DNA of 64,000 nucleotides from CAZAPG01 sp964486935 (GTDB lineage Bacteria > Chloroflexota > Anaerolineae > 4572-78 > J111): positions 186,001 to 250,000 of the forward strand of contig CAZAPG010000003.1 in the NCBI GenBank assembly GCA_964486935.1, in the 5' to 3' direction. The notes below the pieces were generated by a model. The model was not told where the DNA came from and made no database searches. It saw only the letters and a program-made list of their open reading frames with translations. The position numbers and the translations under genes were made by a program. Positions 1 to 8,316 of this stretch are shown piece after piece (within the stretch, counting starts at the first letter, position 1; the number at the start of each line of letters is the position of its first letter).

Positions 1-2
1 AG

Positions 3-542
3 CGCAAGCAATCAAAAACAGCCGGGGGCGACAGCCAGGCCAGAGGCGCTGAAGAAAAAGGCGGTGTTCGCGTTGGCAATGTGGGTGGCCACGTAATTAC
101 CGGCACTATGACCGGCGATATTACCGGTCGTGATAAAATAGGCGGCGATTACGCCGGGCGCGATATCATCCACGGCGACAGAATAGGCCGGGATAATGTC
201 GTCACCGTTGGCGCCGGCCAGGACCCGGCAATGGTCCAGCTCAGGCAGGCGCTGGCCCGCTGGCAGCAGGAGATTGAAGCCAGGGTTGACGCGCTCTCCA
301 GCCTCGATGCGGACGAGAAGGAAGACCTGAAAAAGAATGTCGCGCGGGTAGCCGACGAAGCCATCAAAGGCGAGCAGGCCGAGGCGGGCAAACTGGAGCG
401 CTGGCTCAACACCATCGGCGCGATGGCCCCCGATATTCTGGATGTGACGGCGGCTACCTTGCAGAATCCGTTCAAGGGCGTCGGGCTGGTGCTGCAAAAA
501 ATCAGCGACCGGGTGAAGCTGGAGCGTCAAAAACAGACCTGA
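3..542 (+). CDS. Gly/Asp-repeat protein with helical C-terminus (5' partial)
   Basis: The frame is open from the first bases of the window, so the true start is probably outside it; the first in-window start-like codon is GTG at 81. The visible N-terminal part (about 50 residues) is a run of short Gly/Asp/Ile repeats of the form G-x-I-x-G-R-D-x-I-x-G-D. The remaining 100 residues are charged and probably helical (ALARWQQEIEARVDAL, then a KEDLKKN stretch). Similar GD-rich repeat tracts occur in bacterial regulatory or effector-associated proteins (family knowledge, not a firm assignment). No catalytic motif is visible. A terminator follows at 588-625. Function unknown. Confidence 0.6.
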   Translation, partial: RKQSKTAGGDSQARGAEEKGGVRVGNVGGHVITGTMTGDITGRDKIGGDYAGRDIIHGDRIGRDNVVTVGAGQDPAMVQLRQALARWQQEIEARVDALSSLDADEKEDLKKNVARVADEAIKGEQAEAGKLERWLNTIGAMAPDILDVTAATLQNPFKGVGLVLQKISDRVKLERQKQT

Positions 543-587
543 CCCGCCCGCCGCCATAAAAATATTTTAGAATTGAGTGCGTTTGCA

Positions 588-625
588 GGTCCATTGATAG
601 AACACTCAATGGGCCTTTTTTCTTT
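588..625 (+). terminator. Rho-independent terminator of the first gene
   Basis: GGTCCATTGA (588-597) pairs with TCAATGGGCC (606-615) with one G-T wobble around an 8-nt loop, and is followed by TTTTTTCTTT. It lies 46 bases past the stop of the Gly/Asp-repeat gene and before the MFS gene, separating the two. Confidence 0.75.
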
Positions 626-690
626 GCCATACTCAACCCCAAACTATCTGCAATTCCACAACCTATTTTACCTGTATAAAGGAGCGCGTG

Positions 691-2256
691 ATGACCCGCA
701 ATAAAGTGATTGTTGTTACCACAGGAATTATGTTTGGCCTGTTTATGGCCTCGATGGAAGTAACCGTGGTGGCTACAGCTATGCCCACCATTGTCAGCCA
801 GCTTGGCGGATTGGCTATTTACAGTTGGGTTTTTACCGCCTACATGCTGGCTTCCACCACCACGGTGCCCATCTACGGCAAGCTGGCCGACCTTTATGGC
901 CGCCGGCCCGTTTATCTGGCCTCGATGGGCCTCTTTTTGCTGGGGTCGTTGCTCAGCGGCGCGGCTCAGAGTATGCTGCAACTGGTGGTCTTTCGCACTA
1001 TTCAGGGGCTTGGCGCGGGCGGGCTGATTCCCCTGGCTTTAACTATGGTGGGCGATATGTTTGATGCCGAACAACGGGCCAAAATGCAGGGCTTCTTTGC
1101 CAGCGTCTGGGGTATCTCCTCGGTGGTGGGGCCACTGCTGGGCGGCTTTCTGGTTGACCAGATTTCCTGGCATTGGGTTTTCTACATCAACTTGCTGCCG
1201 GGCGCGGTGGCCGGCGCGCTGGTCTGGTGGGCCTGGCAAGACCCGCCCCGCCAATCCGGCGCAGACAAAGTGGCCGTCGATTATGCCGGCGCTGCGTTAC
1301 TAACCGCCGGAGTAGTCACCCTGTTGCTGGGCCTGTTTGATCTGGGAACCGCGACCGGCTGGGCGCTGCTGGCGCTTTCGGTAGCGTTGTTTGTGGCCCT
1401 GGCCTGGGTTGAGCGGCGCGCCGCCGACCCCATTCTGCCGATAACCCTGTTCAAGACGCAACTCTTCACCGTGGCCTGCACTCACGGCCTGCTGGCCGGC
1501 TGGGCCTTGTTTGGCAGCATTGCCTTTGTGCCCCTGTTTGTCCAATCGGTATTGGGAACCAGCGCCACCGCCGCCGGGGCCACGTTGACCCCGATGATTC
1601 TGGGCTGGGTCACGGCCAGCGTCATCGGCGGGCGGCTGGCCCTGAGAATGAGTTACCGGGGGTTGGTAGTATTTGGAGCGGTGCTGCTGGTCGCAGGCAC
1701 TTTTATGCTGTCGCGGGTGGGCGAAAACGCCAGCCAACTGGCAATGATTATCTATTTAACCATGATGGGTATCGGTATGGGGCTGGCCATCCCCATTTTT
1801 TTGATTGCCGTGCAAACCAGCGTGCGGCGGCAGGTGATGGGCACGGCTACCTCGACGCTGCAATTTAGCCGGACCATTGGCGGGGCCTTGGGCGTCAACG
1901 TGATGGGCGTTATCTTTAGCCTGGGGCTGGCCGGCGGTCTGGTTGCCGCCGGGTTAAACCCGGCAACCGTCTCGGTTGAGAGCCTGCTCAATCCGGCGCC
2001 GGGCGACGCGCTGCATCTGGAGTTGCTTACCTCGTTGCGCGGCGTTTTAACCGCAGCAATGCAGAACACCTTTTTTGTGGCCTTTATTGCGGCTGCTCTG
2101 GCTTTGCTGGTTACGCTATTTACCCCTAAAGGGTCGATTGCCCAATTATCCAACCGCCAACGCGAAGTTATCAGCGTGGACGAGGCCCGGCCCCAGCGAT
2201 TGCCGGATCACCCCGAAACTTCGCGCCCCTCAAGCTCGCCATCAATTTGCAAATAG
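691..2256 (+). CDS. MFS multidrug exporter, DHA2 (EmrB/QacA-type) family
   Basis: A 521-residue integral membrane protein with 14 hydrophobic segments, the number expected for 14-TMS drug:H+ antiporters. The MFS motif A is visible as GKLADLYGRRP after TM2, and the antiporter motif C as GPLLGG in TM5. The cytoplasmic C-terminal tail is short and polar. I chose ATG at 691 rather than the GTG at 688, because AAAGGAG (678-684) is 6 nt from the ATG. The last 49 bases overlap the 3' end of cobN on the other strand, so the two genes are convergent. Substrate cannot be predicted. No regulator gene is adjacent. Confidence 0.9.
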   Translation: MTRNKVIVVTTGIMFGLFMASMEVTVVATAMPTIVSQLGGLAIYSWVFTAYMLASTTTVPIYGKLADLYGRRPVYLASMGLFLLGSLLSGAAQSMLQLVVFRTIQGLGAGGLIPLALTMVGDMFDAEQRAKMQGFFASVWGISSVVGPLLGGFLVDQISWHWVFYINLLPGAVAGALVWWAWQDPPRQSGADKVAVDYAGAALLTAGVVTLLLGLFDLGTATGWALLALSVALFVALAWVERRAADPILPITLFKTQLFTVACTHGLLAGWALFGSIAFVPLFVQSVLGTSATAAGATLTPMILGWVTASVIGGRLALRMSYRGLVVFGAVLLVAGTFMLSRVGENASQLAMIIYLTMMGIGMGLAIPIFLIAVQTSVRRQVMGTATSTLQFSRTIGGALGVNVMGVIFSLGLAGGLVAAGLNPATVSVESLLNPAPGDALHLELLTSLRGVLTAAMQNTFFVAFIAAALALLVTLFTPKGSIAQLSNRQREVISVDEARPQRLPDHPETSRPSSSPSICK

Positions 2257-5200
2257 AGCGATTGCAACTGCTCCAGCGTGTTCGCGTCCGGTTCGGCCCA
2301 CATGCCGCGCTGGGCCGCTTCCAGCAGCCGCTCGGTGATGCTTTGCAGCGCCCAGGGGTTGCTTTGCTTGAAAAATTGCTGCAACGCCGGGTTCAGCGCG
2401 TAGGTTTGGGCGGTCTGCTCGTACATCCAGTCTTCAACCACCTGGGCGGTGGCATCGTAACCAAACAGATAATCCACGGTGGCGGCCAGCTCCAGCGCGC
2501 CCTTGTACCCGTGGCGTTGAATGCTTTCAATCCATTTGGGGTTGACCACCCGGCTGCGGAAGACCCGATGCGCCTCTTGTTGCAGGGTACGCACTTCGGC
2601 CTGCTCCGGGTTGCTGTTGTCGCCAAAGTAACTTTTGGGGTTGCGCCCGTTCAGGGCACGAATGGTGGCAATCATCCCGCCGTGATATTGCAGGTAATCG
2701 TCGCTGTCAAAAATGTCGTGCTCCCGGTTGTCCTGATTTTTAACCGCCACCTGCACCCCGCCCAGGGTTGTTTTGAATTCCTCACGGGCGTCATCCCCAT
2801 AAATATTTTGGCCGTAGGCGTAGCCGCCCCAGTTGATGTAAGCCTGGGCAAAATCCGACTCATTCTGCCAGTTCTGCTCATTAATCAGCGGTAAAATGCC
2901 CGCGCCGTAGCTGCCCGGCTTGCTGCCGAAGATGCGATAGCTGGCCCGCCGCCCGGCCTCGTCATCACTGCGACCCGCGGCCAACTGACCGGCCATATCC
3001 CGCAGAAAGTTTTTGCGCACAAAATTTTGGTCGGTGGGTTCATCCAGGTAGGCCACCCGCTGCACGGCTGCGTCCATCAGCTCAACCAGGTGAGGAAAGG
3101 CGTCGCGGAAAAAGCCGCTGATGCGCATCAGCACGTCGATGCGGGGCCGGCCCAACTCCTCCAGCGGAATGACGGCGACATCTGTCACCCGGCGGCTTTC
3201 GGCCTGCCAGACCGGGCGCACGCCCAGCAGCGCGAAACATTGGGCAATATCATCGCCGTGAGTGCGCATGGCGCTGGTGCCCCAGATGCTCAGGCCGACG
3301 CTCTCCGGGTAGTCGCCCTCTTCGGTCTGGTAGCGGGCAATCAACTCGTCGGCCAACTGCTGGCCGACTCGCCAGGCGGCCTGGCTGGGGATGGCCTGCG
3401 GGTCGACCGCGTAAAAATTGCGGCCTGTTGGCAAAATATGCGCCATCCCGCGAGTCGGCGCGCCGGCCGGGCCAGCCGGCACATAGCCGCCGTTGAGCGC
3501 GTTGAGCAGGTTGGTGATTTCATCGCCGTTGCGGCGGATGAGGGGTACAAGGGTGGCGCAGATGAAGTGCAGGGGGGTGGTGATACGTGTTGCGTGTTGC
3601 GTGGGATGTGCCCCATCATTTTGATTGCTGACAACTGACAACTGACAACTGACAACCGGCTCGCCTAGCACCTGCTCGATAGCGGCGTTGATGGCAGCCG
3701 GGTCAAAATCACGCGCCTCTAAAAATTGAAGCAGTTGCAGGCACAGGTTGTCAATCAATTCAATCACGTCGGCGTGGGCGACCAGGCTTCTGCCGGGCCA
3801 TTGTTGCCGGATAACTTTTAATTTCTTATTTTCAATTTCTAATTTCTTGCCGCGATGGGCCAGCAGGGCATCCAGCTCAAAGCCCAGCCAGGCGGACACC
3901 CCGGCGCGCAGGCCGGGAACTTCGCTGTTGGGAATGCGGGTCAGGGCGCGGAGCAGGTGGCAAAGCTGGTCGCCCTCCGGGATGTGGCCCAGCGTGTGCA
4001 GCCCGTCGCGGATTTGCAGGCTGCCGAGTTCGCATAGATAGCCGTCTATATCCTCCAGCAAATGAGAAAAATCGGTGGCGTTCATTTCGGCCAGGGTCAG
4101 AGGCGTGCCGTCGTCGGTGTAGCTACCATCCCATTCGTGGCTGTGGTCGCCGTGGTCCACAAAGCGCATCATCTCGGCAATGTCCTTGTCGAGGTTGGTT
4201 TTCTGCATCAGTTCCCAGATTTGCTGCTGCACCAGCGGCAGTTTGCCGGGGTCCATCTGCTCAACCTGATAATATTCATCCACCAGTTGAGTCAGGGTGG
4301 CCAGTTCGCCGTAAACATCGGCGCTGGTCATTGGCGGAATCATATGGTCGATGATGGCGGCGTGGGCGCGGCGCTTGGCCTGCGCGCCTTCGCCGGGGTT
4401 GTTGATGATGAAGGGGTAAATCAGCGGCAGGTCGGCCAGAAAGGCGTCCGGGTAGCAGTCTGCGCTCAGGCCGATGCCTTTGCCGGGCAGCCATTCCAGG
4501 GTGCCGTGTTTGCCCAGATGCACGATGGCATCGGCCCCCCAGCCCCCTTCGCTCTGAGGCATCGCCAGCCATTTGTAGAGGGCATAATAGTTGTGCGTGG
4601 GCGGCAGGTCGGGGGTGTGGTAGATGGCGTCGGGGTCCATATTATAGCCGCGCGGCGGCTGTAGGGCCAGAAATACGTTACCCAACGGCAGCCCGGCCAG
4701 AGCGATATGCCCCTCGTCCTTGCTCCACCCGTTGGCAGAGGGGGCGTGATGCACGTAAGCCTCGCCCGGCGGGTCGAGCCAGCGTTCCTGCATCCGGCGC
4801 TGCTGGCCGGGGGTCAATTGGCTGAACCAGCCAGCGTAGGTTTTTACGGGGACGCGGCCCGCCGCCCGCGCCAGTTGTGCTTCGGTAAGCAGGGTTTCAT
4901 CGTAAGAGCAGCGGTCGATCAGTTCGTGCAGCAGGGCGTCGCCGCTGTCGGGCAGATTTTCAAGGCGGTAGCCTTCGGCCTGCATCCGGGCAAACAGTCG
5001 CATCAGCGAGGCGGGCGCATCCAGCCCCACGGCGTTGCCAATGCGGTCGGCTTTGCCGGGCGAGTTGGTCAGCACAAAGGCGATGCGTTTATCGGCGTTG
5101 GCTTTGCGGCGCAGCGCGGCGTGGCGCAATGCCAGGCGGGTGACGGCGCGGATGCGGTCGGGGATGGGGACGTATTTGGTCATTGGTAAATGGTAATTAG

Positions 5201-6938
5201 TCACTGGCCGGGCGCAGTTGCAGGTTGAGCCGCATGTGTCGCAATCTGTTTGCTCGTTGTTAATTTTTAATTGTTCATTGCCTTTAAAGCTGATGGGCAC
5301 GGTGATGAGGCGTCCATCAAATTCCGGCAGGGCGACGTTCATAGCGACATCCAGCGGGCGCAGGCCGCGCTGGCTGAGTTGCCACTCCTCCGCCGTCATT
5401 CCGCTGCTGACCGCCTGCAGGATGGGAATATTCAACGCTTCCAGAACCGACACGTTCCAGCCCGCCGCGGTTGGGCCGTCGGGATTGATGCCGCCCATCG
5501 CAAAGGAAATTGTGGAGATGAGCACATCGGGGATAAGCCGGCCTTCGGGCGTGTAAAGGTAATCAAAGGCAACAGGGTGAGTTTCAGGCTTCAGATTTCG
5601 GGTATTGAGTTGTTCATTACTAATTGTTAATTGCTCATTGGCAGTAGTTTCTTTGAGCGAGGTGGTGAAAATGGGCAGGGCGTTGGCTCCGGTCTCCTCA
5701 ATTTGCTCGATTAGCGCGTCGATAAAATCGGTGTTGCCGCTGAGCCAGTGGCTGCGGTAAAAGAGAATGGCGATGGTCGGGCGGGTGAGGTTGTGGGTAG
5801 CCAGCCAGTCGGACAGAGATTGAAACGTGGCGGTTTGATAATTTTCGTTGTCAACGGGCAGAGGAGCGGAGGGGCGGTGGCGCTGGGGGGAAACTCTCCC
5901 CTGCGCCCCTGCGCTCCTGCGCCCCTGCTGTTGATTAGAGCTGTTTTCTTTTAATTGAAAAGAGCGGTAAATTCCGTGACGCGGCTGCGCTACCGGCTGC
6001 TCAAAGCCCCAGCCGCCGGCCAGCAGATGGTCGGCCAGGAAAAAGAGCATTTGCCGGGTGTTATCGACCCCGCCAAAGAGCAAGTAGCGATAAACATCGT
6101 GGATGATGGGCACGGGCACATTGCTGTGGGCGGTCAGTTCGGGGTCCAGCCCCTCGGTGCCGGGCACGCAGATGAGATCTTTGCCCTGCTTGATGGCCGC
6201 CGCCACCAGCCGGTCGAAGCCGTGCAAAAAGCCCTGCCGCCCGCCCAGCGAGCGCAACACAATTACCTGTACTTCGTCCAGTTCGGTGCGGATGAATTCG
6301 TCAACGTGGGCGGTGCCGGGCAGGTGGCTCAGGTTGAGGCCGCGCACCGGCGGAAAATCATCGGGCAGGGTGGCGGCGGCCTGGTTGAGCGCCAGCAGGT
6401 CGGTGTCGGCGTGGGTTAAAAAGAGAATCTGCGACTGACCCAAGGCCAGAATGGTCGACTCATCGGCGGCGGGCAGGGTGGCGGTAACACTCTCCGGCTT
6501 CGGCTCGTGCTGCTCGGTTCCATCCCAGGCAAAGCCGTTAAAGACGTGATTGGCCAGCGCGGGTGGCGGCGGCAGGTAGCGGTCGGCGGCCAGCATCGTG
6601 TCGATGTAATCAAAAATGGCCAGAATCAACCCCTCACTGTTGACCGAATGAAACCAGATGGGCCGGCCATCGAACATCAGCATCAGCACATTGGCCAGGG
6701 CGCACGGCCCCAGGCAGCCGGCGTGGTTGAGGTGAACCCGGTTGCGCAGCTTACGGCGCGTCCACTCATTGTAGTAGAGGTCGTGCGGTACCGGGGCAAA
6801 GCCGCGGTCGGTGTGGCCGCAACAGCAGCCGTTTTCACACACAAAAAGCTGGCCCCGGTTGCGGGGCACGTTAATGGGTTTGCCGTCGGGTCGAATGACA
6901 TAATTTCGCTGGCGCGCTTTTTTGAGGGATTGGGTCAC
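2208..6938 (-). CDS. cobN: Cobaltochelatase CobN with N-terminal [2Fe-2S] ferredoxin domain
   Basis: At 1576 residues it is longer than usual CobN (about 1200-1300). Residues 1-125 form a thioredoxin-like [2Fe-2S] ferredoxin domain, with cysteines in CENGCCCG and CLGPC. The CobN/magnesium-chelatase-H domain follows, with blocks such as LGKHGTLEWLPGKG and PTGRNFYAVDP. CobN inserts cobalt into hydrogenobyrinate a,c-diamide, normally together with AAA+ partners CobS and CobT, which are not in this window. The extra length also comes from at least six in-frame tracts made of 7- or 8-bp tandem repeats (listed separately). The start is GTG at 6938, preceded by AAGGA 11 nt upstream. It is the last gene of the cobalamin operon, 6 nt after the free ferredoxin gene. 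An assignment to another BchH/CobN-like chelatase subunit is possible but less likely in this operon. Confidence 0.9.
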   Translation of the reverse strand: MTQSLKKARQRNYVIRPDGKPINVPRNRGQLFVCENGCCCGHTDRGFAPVPHDLYYNEWTRRKLRNRVHLNHAGCLGPCALANVLMLMFDGRPIWFHSVNSEGLILAIFDYIDTMLAADRYLPPPPALANHVFNGFAWDGTEQHEPKPESVTATLPAADESTILALGQSQILFLTHADTDLLALNQAAATLPDDFPPVRGLNLSHLPGTAHVDEFIRTELDEVQVIVLRSLGGRQGFLHGFDRLVAAAIKQGKDLICVPGTEGLDPELTAHSNVPVPIIHDVYRYLLFGGVDNTRQMLFFLADHLLAGGWGFEQPVAQPRHGIYRSFQLKENSSNQQQGRRSAGAQGRVSPQRHRPSAPLPVDNENYQTATFQSLSDWLATHNLTRPTIAILFYRSHWLSGNTDFIDALIEQIEETGANALPIFTTSLKETTANEQLTISNEQLNTRNLKPETHPVAFDYLYTPEGRLIPDVLISTISFAMGGINPDGPTAAGWNVSVLEALNIPILQAVSSGMTAEEWQLSQRGLRPLDVAMNVALPEFDGRLITVPISFKGNEQLKINNEQTDCDTCGSTCNCARPVTNYHLPMTKYVPIPDRIRAVTRLALRHAALRRKANADKRIAFVLTNSPGKADRIGNAVGLDAPASLMRLFARMQAEGYRLENLPDSGDALLHELIDRCSYDETLLTEAQLARAAGRVPVKTYAGWFSQLTPGQQRRMQERWLDPPGEAYVHHAPSANGWSKDEGHIALAGLPLGNVFLALQPPRGYNMDPDAIYHTPDLPPTHNYYALYKWLAMPQSEGGWGADAIVHLGKHGTLEWLPGKGIGLSADCYPDAFLADLPLIYPFIINNPGEGAQAKRRAHAAIIDHMIPPMTSADVYGELATLTQLVDEYYQVEQMDPGKLPLVQQQIWELMQKTNLDKDIAEMMRFVDHGDHSHEWDGSYTDDGTPLTLAEMNATDFSHLLEDIDGYLCELGSLQIRDGLHTLGHIPEGDQLCHLLRALTRIPNSEVPGLRAGVSAWLGFELDALLAHRGKKLEIENKKLKVIRQQWPGRSLVAHADVIELIDNLCLQLLQFLEARDFDPAAINAAIEQVLGEPVVSCQLSVVSNQNDGAHPTQHATRITTPLHFICATLVPLIRRNGDEITNLLNALNGGYVPAGPAGAPTRGMAHILPTGRNFYAVDPQAIPSQAAWRVGQQLADELIARYQTEEGDYPESVGLSIWGTSAMRTHGDDIAQCFALLGVRPVWQAESRRVTDVAVIPLEELGRPRIDVLMRISGFFRDAFPHLVELMDAAVQRVAYLDEPTDQNFVRKNFLRDMAGQLAAGRSDDEAGRRASYRIFGSKPGSYGAGILPLINEQNWQNESDFAQAYINWGGYAYGQNIYGDDAREEFKTTLGGVQVAVKNQDNREHDIFDSDDYLQYHGGMIATIRALNGRNPKSYFGDNSNPEQAEVRTLQQEAHRVFRSRVVNPKWIESIQRHGYKGALELAATVDYLFGYDATAQVVEDWMYEQTAQTYALNPALQQFFKQSNPWALQSITERLLEAAQRGMWAEPDANTLEQLQSLYLQIDGELEGREVSG
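3588..3656. repeat. Heptamer tandem repeats inside cobN (TGACAAC x4, TGTTGCG x2)
   Basis: Positions 3629-3656 are four perfect copies of TGACAAC. Positions 3588-3601 are two copies of TGTTGCG. The stretch stays in frame and encodes the non-CobN-like segment SCQLSVVSNQ and the following THATR-like residues (about 1094-1119). Confidence 0.85.
3821..3848. repeat. Heptamer tandem repeat inside cobN (ATTTCTT-type x4)
   Basis: Four adjacent 7-mers (ATTTCTT, ATTTTCA, ATTTCTA, ATTTCTT) encode KKLEIENKKLK near residues 1030-1040. This is low-complexity sequence unlike its surroundings. Confidence 0.75.
5180..5280. repeat. Two heptamer arrays flanking a Cys-rich insert inside cobN
   Basis: Positions 5180-5207 hold four 7-mers of TCATTGG type. 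Positions 5253-5280 hold four 7-mers of TTAATTG type. Together they encode NEQLKINNEQ, then a Cys-rich stretch (C-x2-C-x3-C-x-C), then TNYHLPMTKY. The whole insertion keeps the reading frame. Confidence 0.75.
5581..5638. repeat. Heptamer arrays inside cobN (GTTTCAG- and TGTTAAT-type)
   Basis: Positions 5581-5601 are three 7-mers of GTTTCAG type. Positions 5611-5638 are four of TGTTAAT type. The coding product is NEQLTISNEQL followed by NTRNLKPET, an in-frame insertion. Confidence 0.75.
5898..5929. repeat. Octamer tandem repeat inside cobN (CCCCTGCG x4)
   Basis: Four adjacent 8-mers, CCCCTGCG twice then CTCCTGCG and CCCCTGCT. Nearby complementary G-rich sequence at about 5861-5880 could pair with it. 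It encodes a basic Gln/Arg/Gly segment around residue 340. Confidence 0.75.
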
Positions 6939-6944
6939 GGCTGG

Positions 6945-7289
6945 TTATGTCCTTGCGCTAATATTCAGATTAATTCGGGAATGGATATACTCCTCCACCG
7001 GCTGGCCGCCCAGAATGTGCTGGTCGAAAATTCTCTCCAGCGCGGCGGCATCGACGTGATGGTATTTAACGCCATCCGGGTGGACAATCATCACCGGCCC
7101 ATTCTCACAGACTCCCAGGCAGTTGGTGATGGCGCAGGTGGTATGCCGGGGGTGGTCGTTCCGGTCAAGGTGGTGCTGCTCAATCAACTGCCGGAGTTGC
7201 TGTTCCAGTTGTTTCCCCCGCCCTGATTCGGCGCACTGGCCGCGCACGCAGATGAGAATTCGACAGGTGGCCTTTGCGAATAATGACAT
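6945..7289 (-). CDS. Thioredoxin-like [2Fe-2S] ferredoxin
   Basis: A 114-residue protein of the Shethna/thioredoxin-fold [2Fe-2S] ferredoxin type. The cysteines lie in CVRGQC near the N-terminus and in CAITNCLGVC further on, followed by GPVMIVHPDGVKYHHVD. It closely resembles the N-terminal domain of the adjacent CobO fusion (shared LGVC, GP, YHHVD and HILGG-PVE blocks), so the two look like duplicates. The start is ATG at 7289, one base after the cobO stop; an upstream TTG at 7301 would overlap cobO. The likely role is electron donation to cobalt-reduction steps in the corrinoid pathway (inference from operon position). Confidence 0.85.
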   Translation of the reverse strand: MSLFAKATCRILICVRGQCAESGRGKQLEQQLRQLIEQHHLDRNDHPRHTTCAITNCLGVCENGPVMIVHPDGVKYHHVDAAALERIFDQHILGGQPVEEYIHSRINLNISART

Positions 7290-7290
7290 T

Positions 7291-8316
7291 TTAATATTCA
7301 ATACCCGACTGCGCCCGGATGCCCTGCTCTTTGAACGGATGCTTGATTTCCCGCATCTCGGTTACCAGGTCGGCGTAGTCAATCAGGGCGTCGGGAGCGT
7401 AGCGGCCGGTGATAATCAGGTGCAGCATCTCCGGTTTGTTGGCCTTGAGCCAGCCGATGACCTCTGCGGTATCAAGCCAGCCAAAATGGAGCGGATAGGT
7501 GAATTCGTCCAGAATCAGCAGGTCGTAATTACCGCCCGTAATCCGCTCTTTGGCAATTTCCCAGCCGTGGCGGGCGCGGGCTTCGGTTTCGTCCATATCC
7601 TTGCTGGTCCAGGTCCAGCCGTCGCCGGTGGAAATCCAGTCGATATCGCCCATCCGGCCGGCGGCCTTGATTTCGCCAAAGCGGGCGTTTTCATTTTTCA
7701 AAAATTGCAGCACGCCGACCCGCATTTTGCGCCCCCAGGCCCGCAGCAGCACCCCCAGCGCGGCGGTGGTTTTGCCCTTGCCGTTGCCGGTGTTGACAAT
7801 CACCAGCCCTTTCTTTTTTCTGGCTTTTCGCGCCGCCGCCCGGGCCGATTCTTTTTGTCCGTCATCGTTTCGCCTTTTTTCTGTCACATTGCTCTCCTTG
7901 AGTTGCACCGGTAACTGGTGCGCATAACTGCCCGCGTCGCCGCGCAGCTCCGGCGCATAGGCCGGCTCCTGGCCTTCGGGAAACAGCCGGTGAAACATCA
8001 GCGCCTCTACCGGCCGTCCGCCCAGAATATGCTCCTGATAGATTCTCTCCAGCGCGGCTTCATCGACGTGATGATACCAGATACCTTCGGGATAAACCAC
8101 CATAATCGGGCCACTGCTGCACACGCCCAGGCAATCGGCCAGGCTGCATTTGACCCGCTCCGGGTTGCGCAGCTTGTTGAGGCCGTGCTGCCGGTTTAAT
8201 TCCAAAAATTTTTGATGCAGCCGCTCGCCCAGTTCCGGCCCGGCGCAATCGCCGTGGATGCAGATAAAGGCGTGGCGGCCATAGGCCCGCATTGAGGGGG
8301 GAACAGGGTGGCTCAT
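7291..8316 (-). CDS. cobO: [2Fe-2S] ferredoxin-cob(I)yrinic acid a,c-diamide adenosyltransferase fusion
   Basis: 341 residues. The first 125 are a thioredoxin-like [2Fe-2S] ferredoxin (cysteines in CIHGDC and CSLADCLGVC). A linker rich in Lys/Arg/Ala follows, then a CobO/CobA/BtuR domain with the P-loop GNGKGKTTAALG near residue 175 and the LILDEFTYPLHFGW block. The enzyme transfers adenosyl from ATP to cob(I)yrinate or other corrinoids. Co(II) must first be reduced to Co(I), so a built-in ferredoxin makes mechanistic sense (inference). The ATG overlaps the stop of the upstream protease gene in an ATGA, which implies translational coupling. Confidence 0.92.
   Translation of the reverse strand: MSHPVPPSMRAYGRHAFICIHGDCAGPELGERLHQKFLELNRQHGLNKLRNPERVKCSLADCLGVCSSGPIMVVYPEGIWYHHVDEAALERIYQEHILGGRPVEALMFHRLFPEGQEPAYAPELRGDAGSYAHQLPVQLKESNVTEKRRNDDGQKESARAAARKARKKKGLVIVNTGNGKGKTTAALGVLLRAWGRKMRVGVLQFLKNENARFGEIKAAGRMGDIDWISTGDGWTWTSKDMDETEARARHGWEIAKERITGGNYDLLILDEFTYPLHFGWLDTAEVIGWLKANKPEMLHLIITGRYAPDALIDYADLVTEMREIKHPFKEQGIRAQSGIEY

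Noticed and set aside
3588..5929. CRISPR-like array in cobN
   Set aside because: Units are 7-8 bp, directly adjacent without spacers, and in a coding frame.
2247..6438. Many long + strand frames opposite cobN
   Set aside because: High-GC third-position shadow frames; their translations show no family motifs, while the - strand frame reads as CobN throughout.
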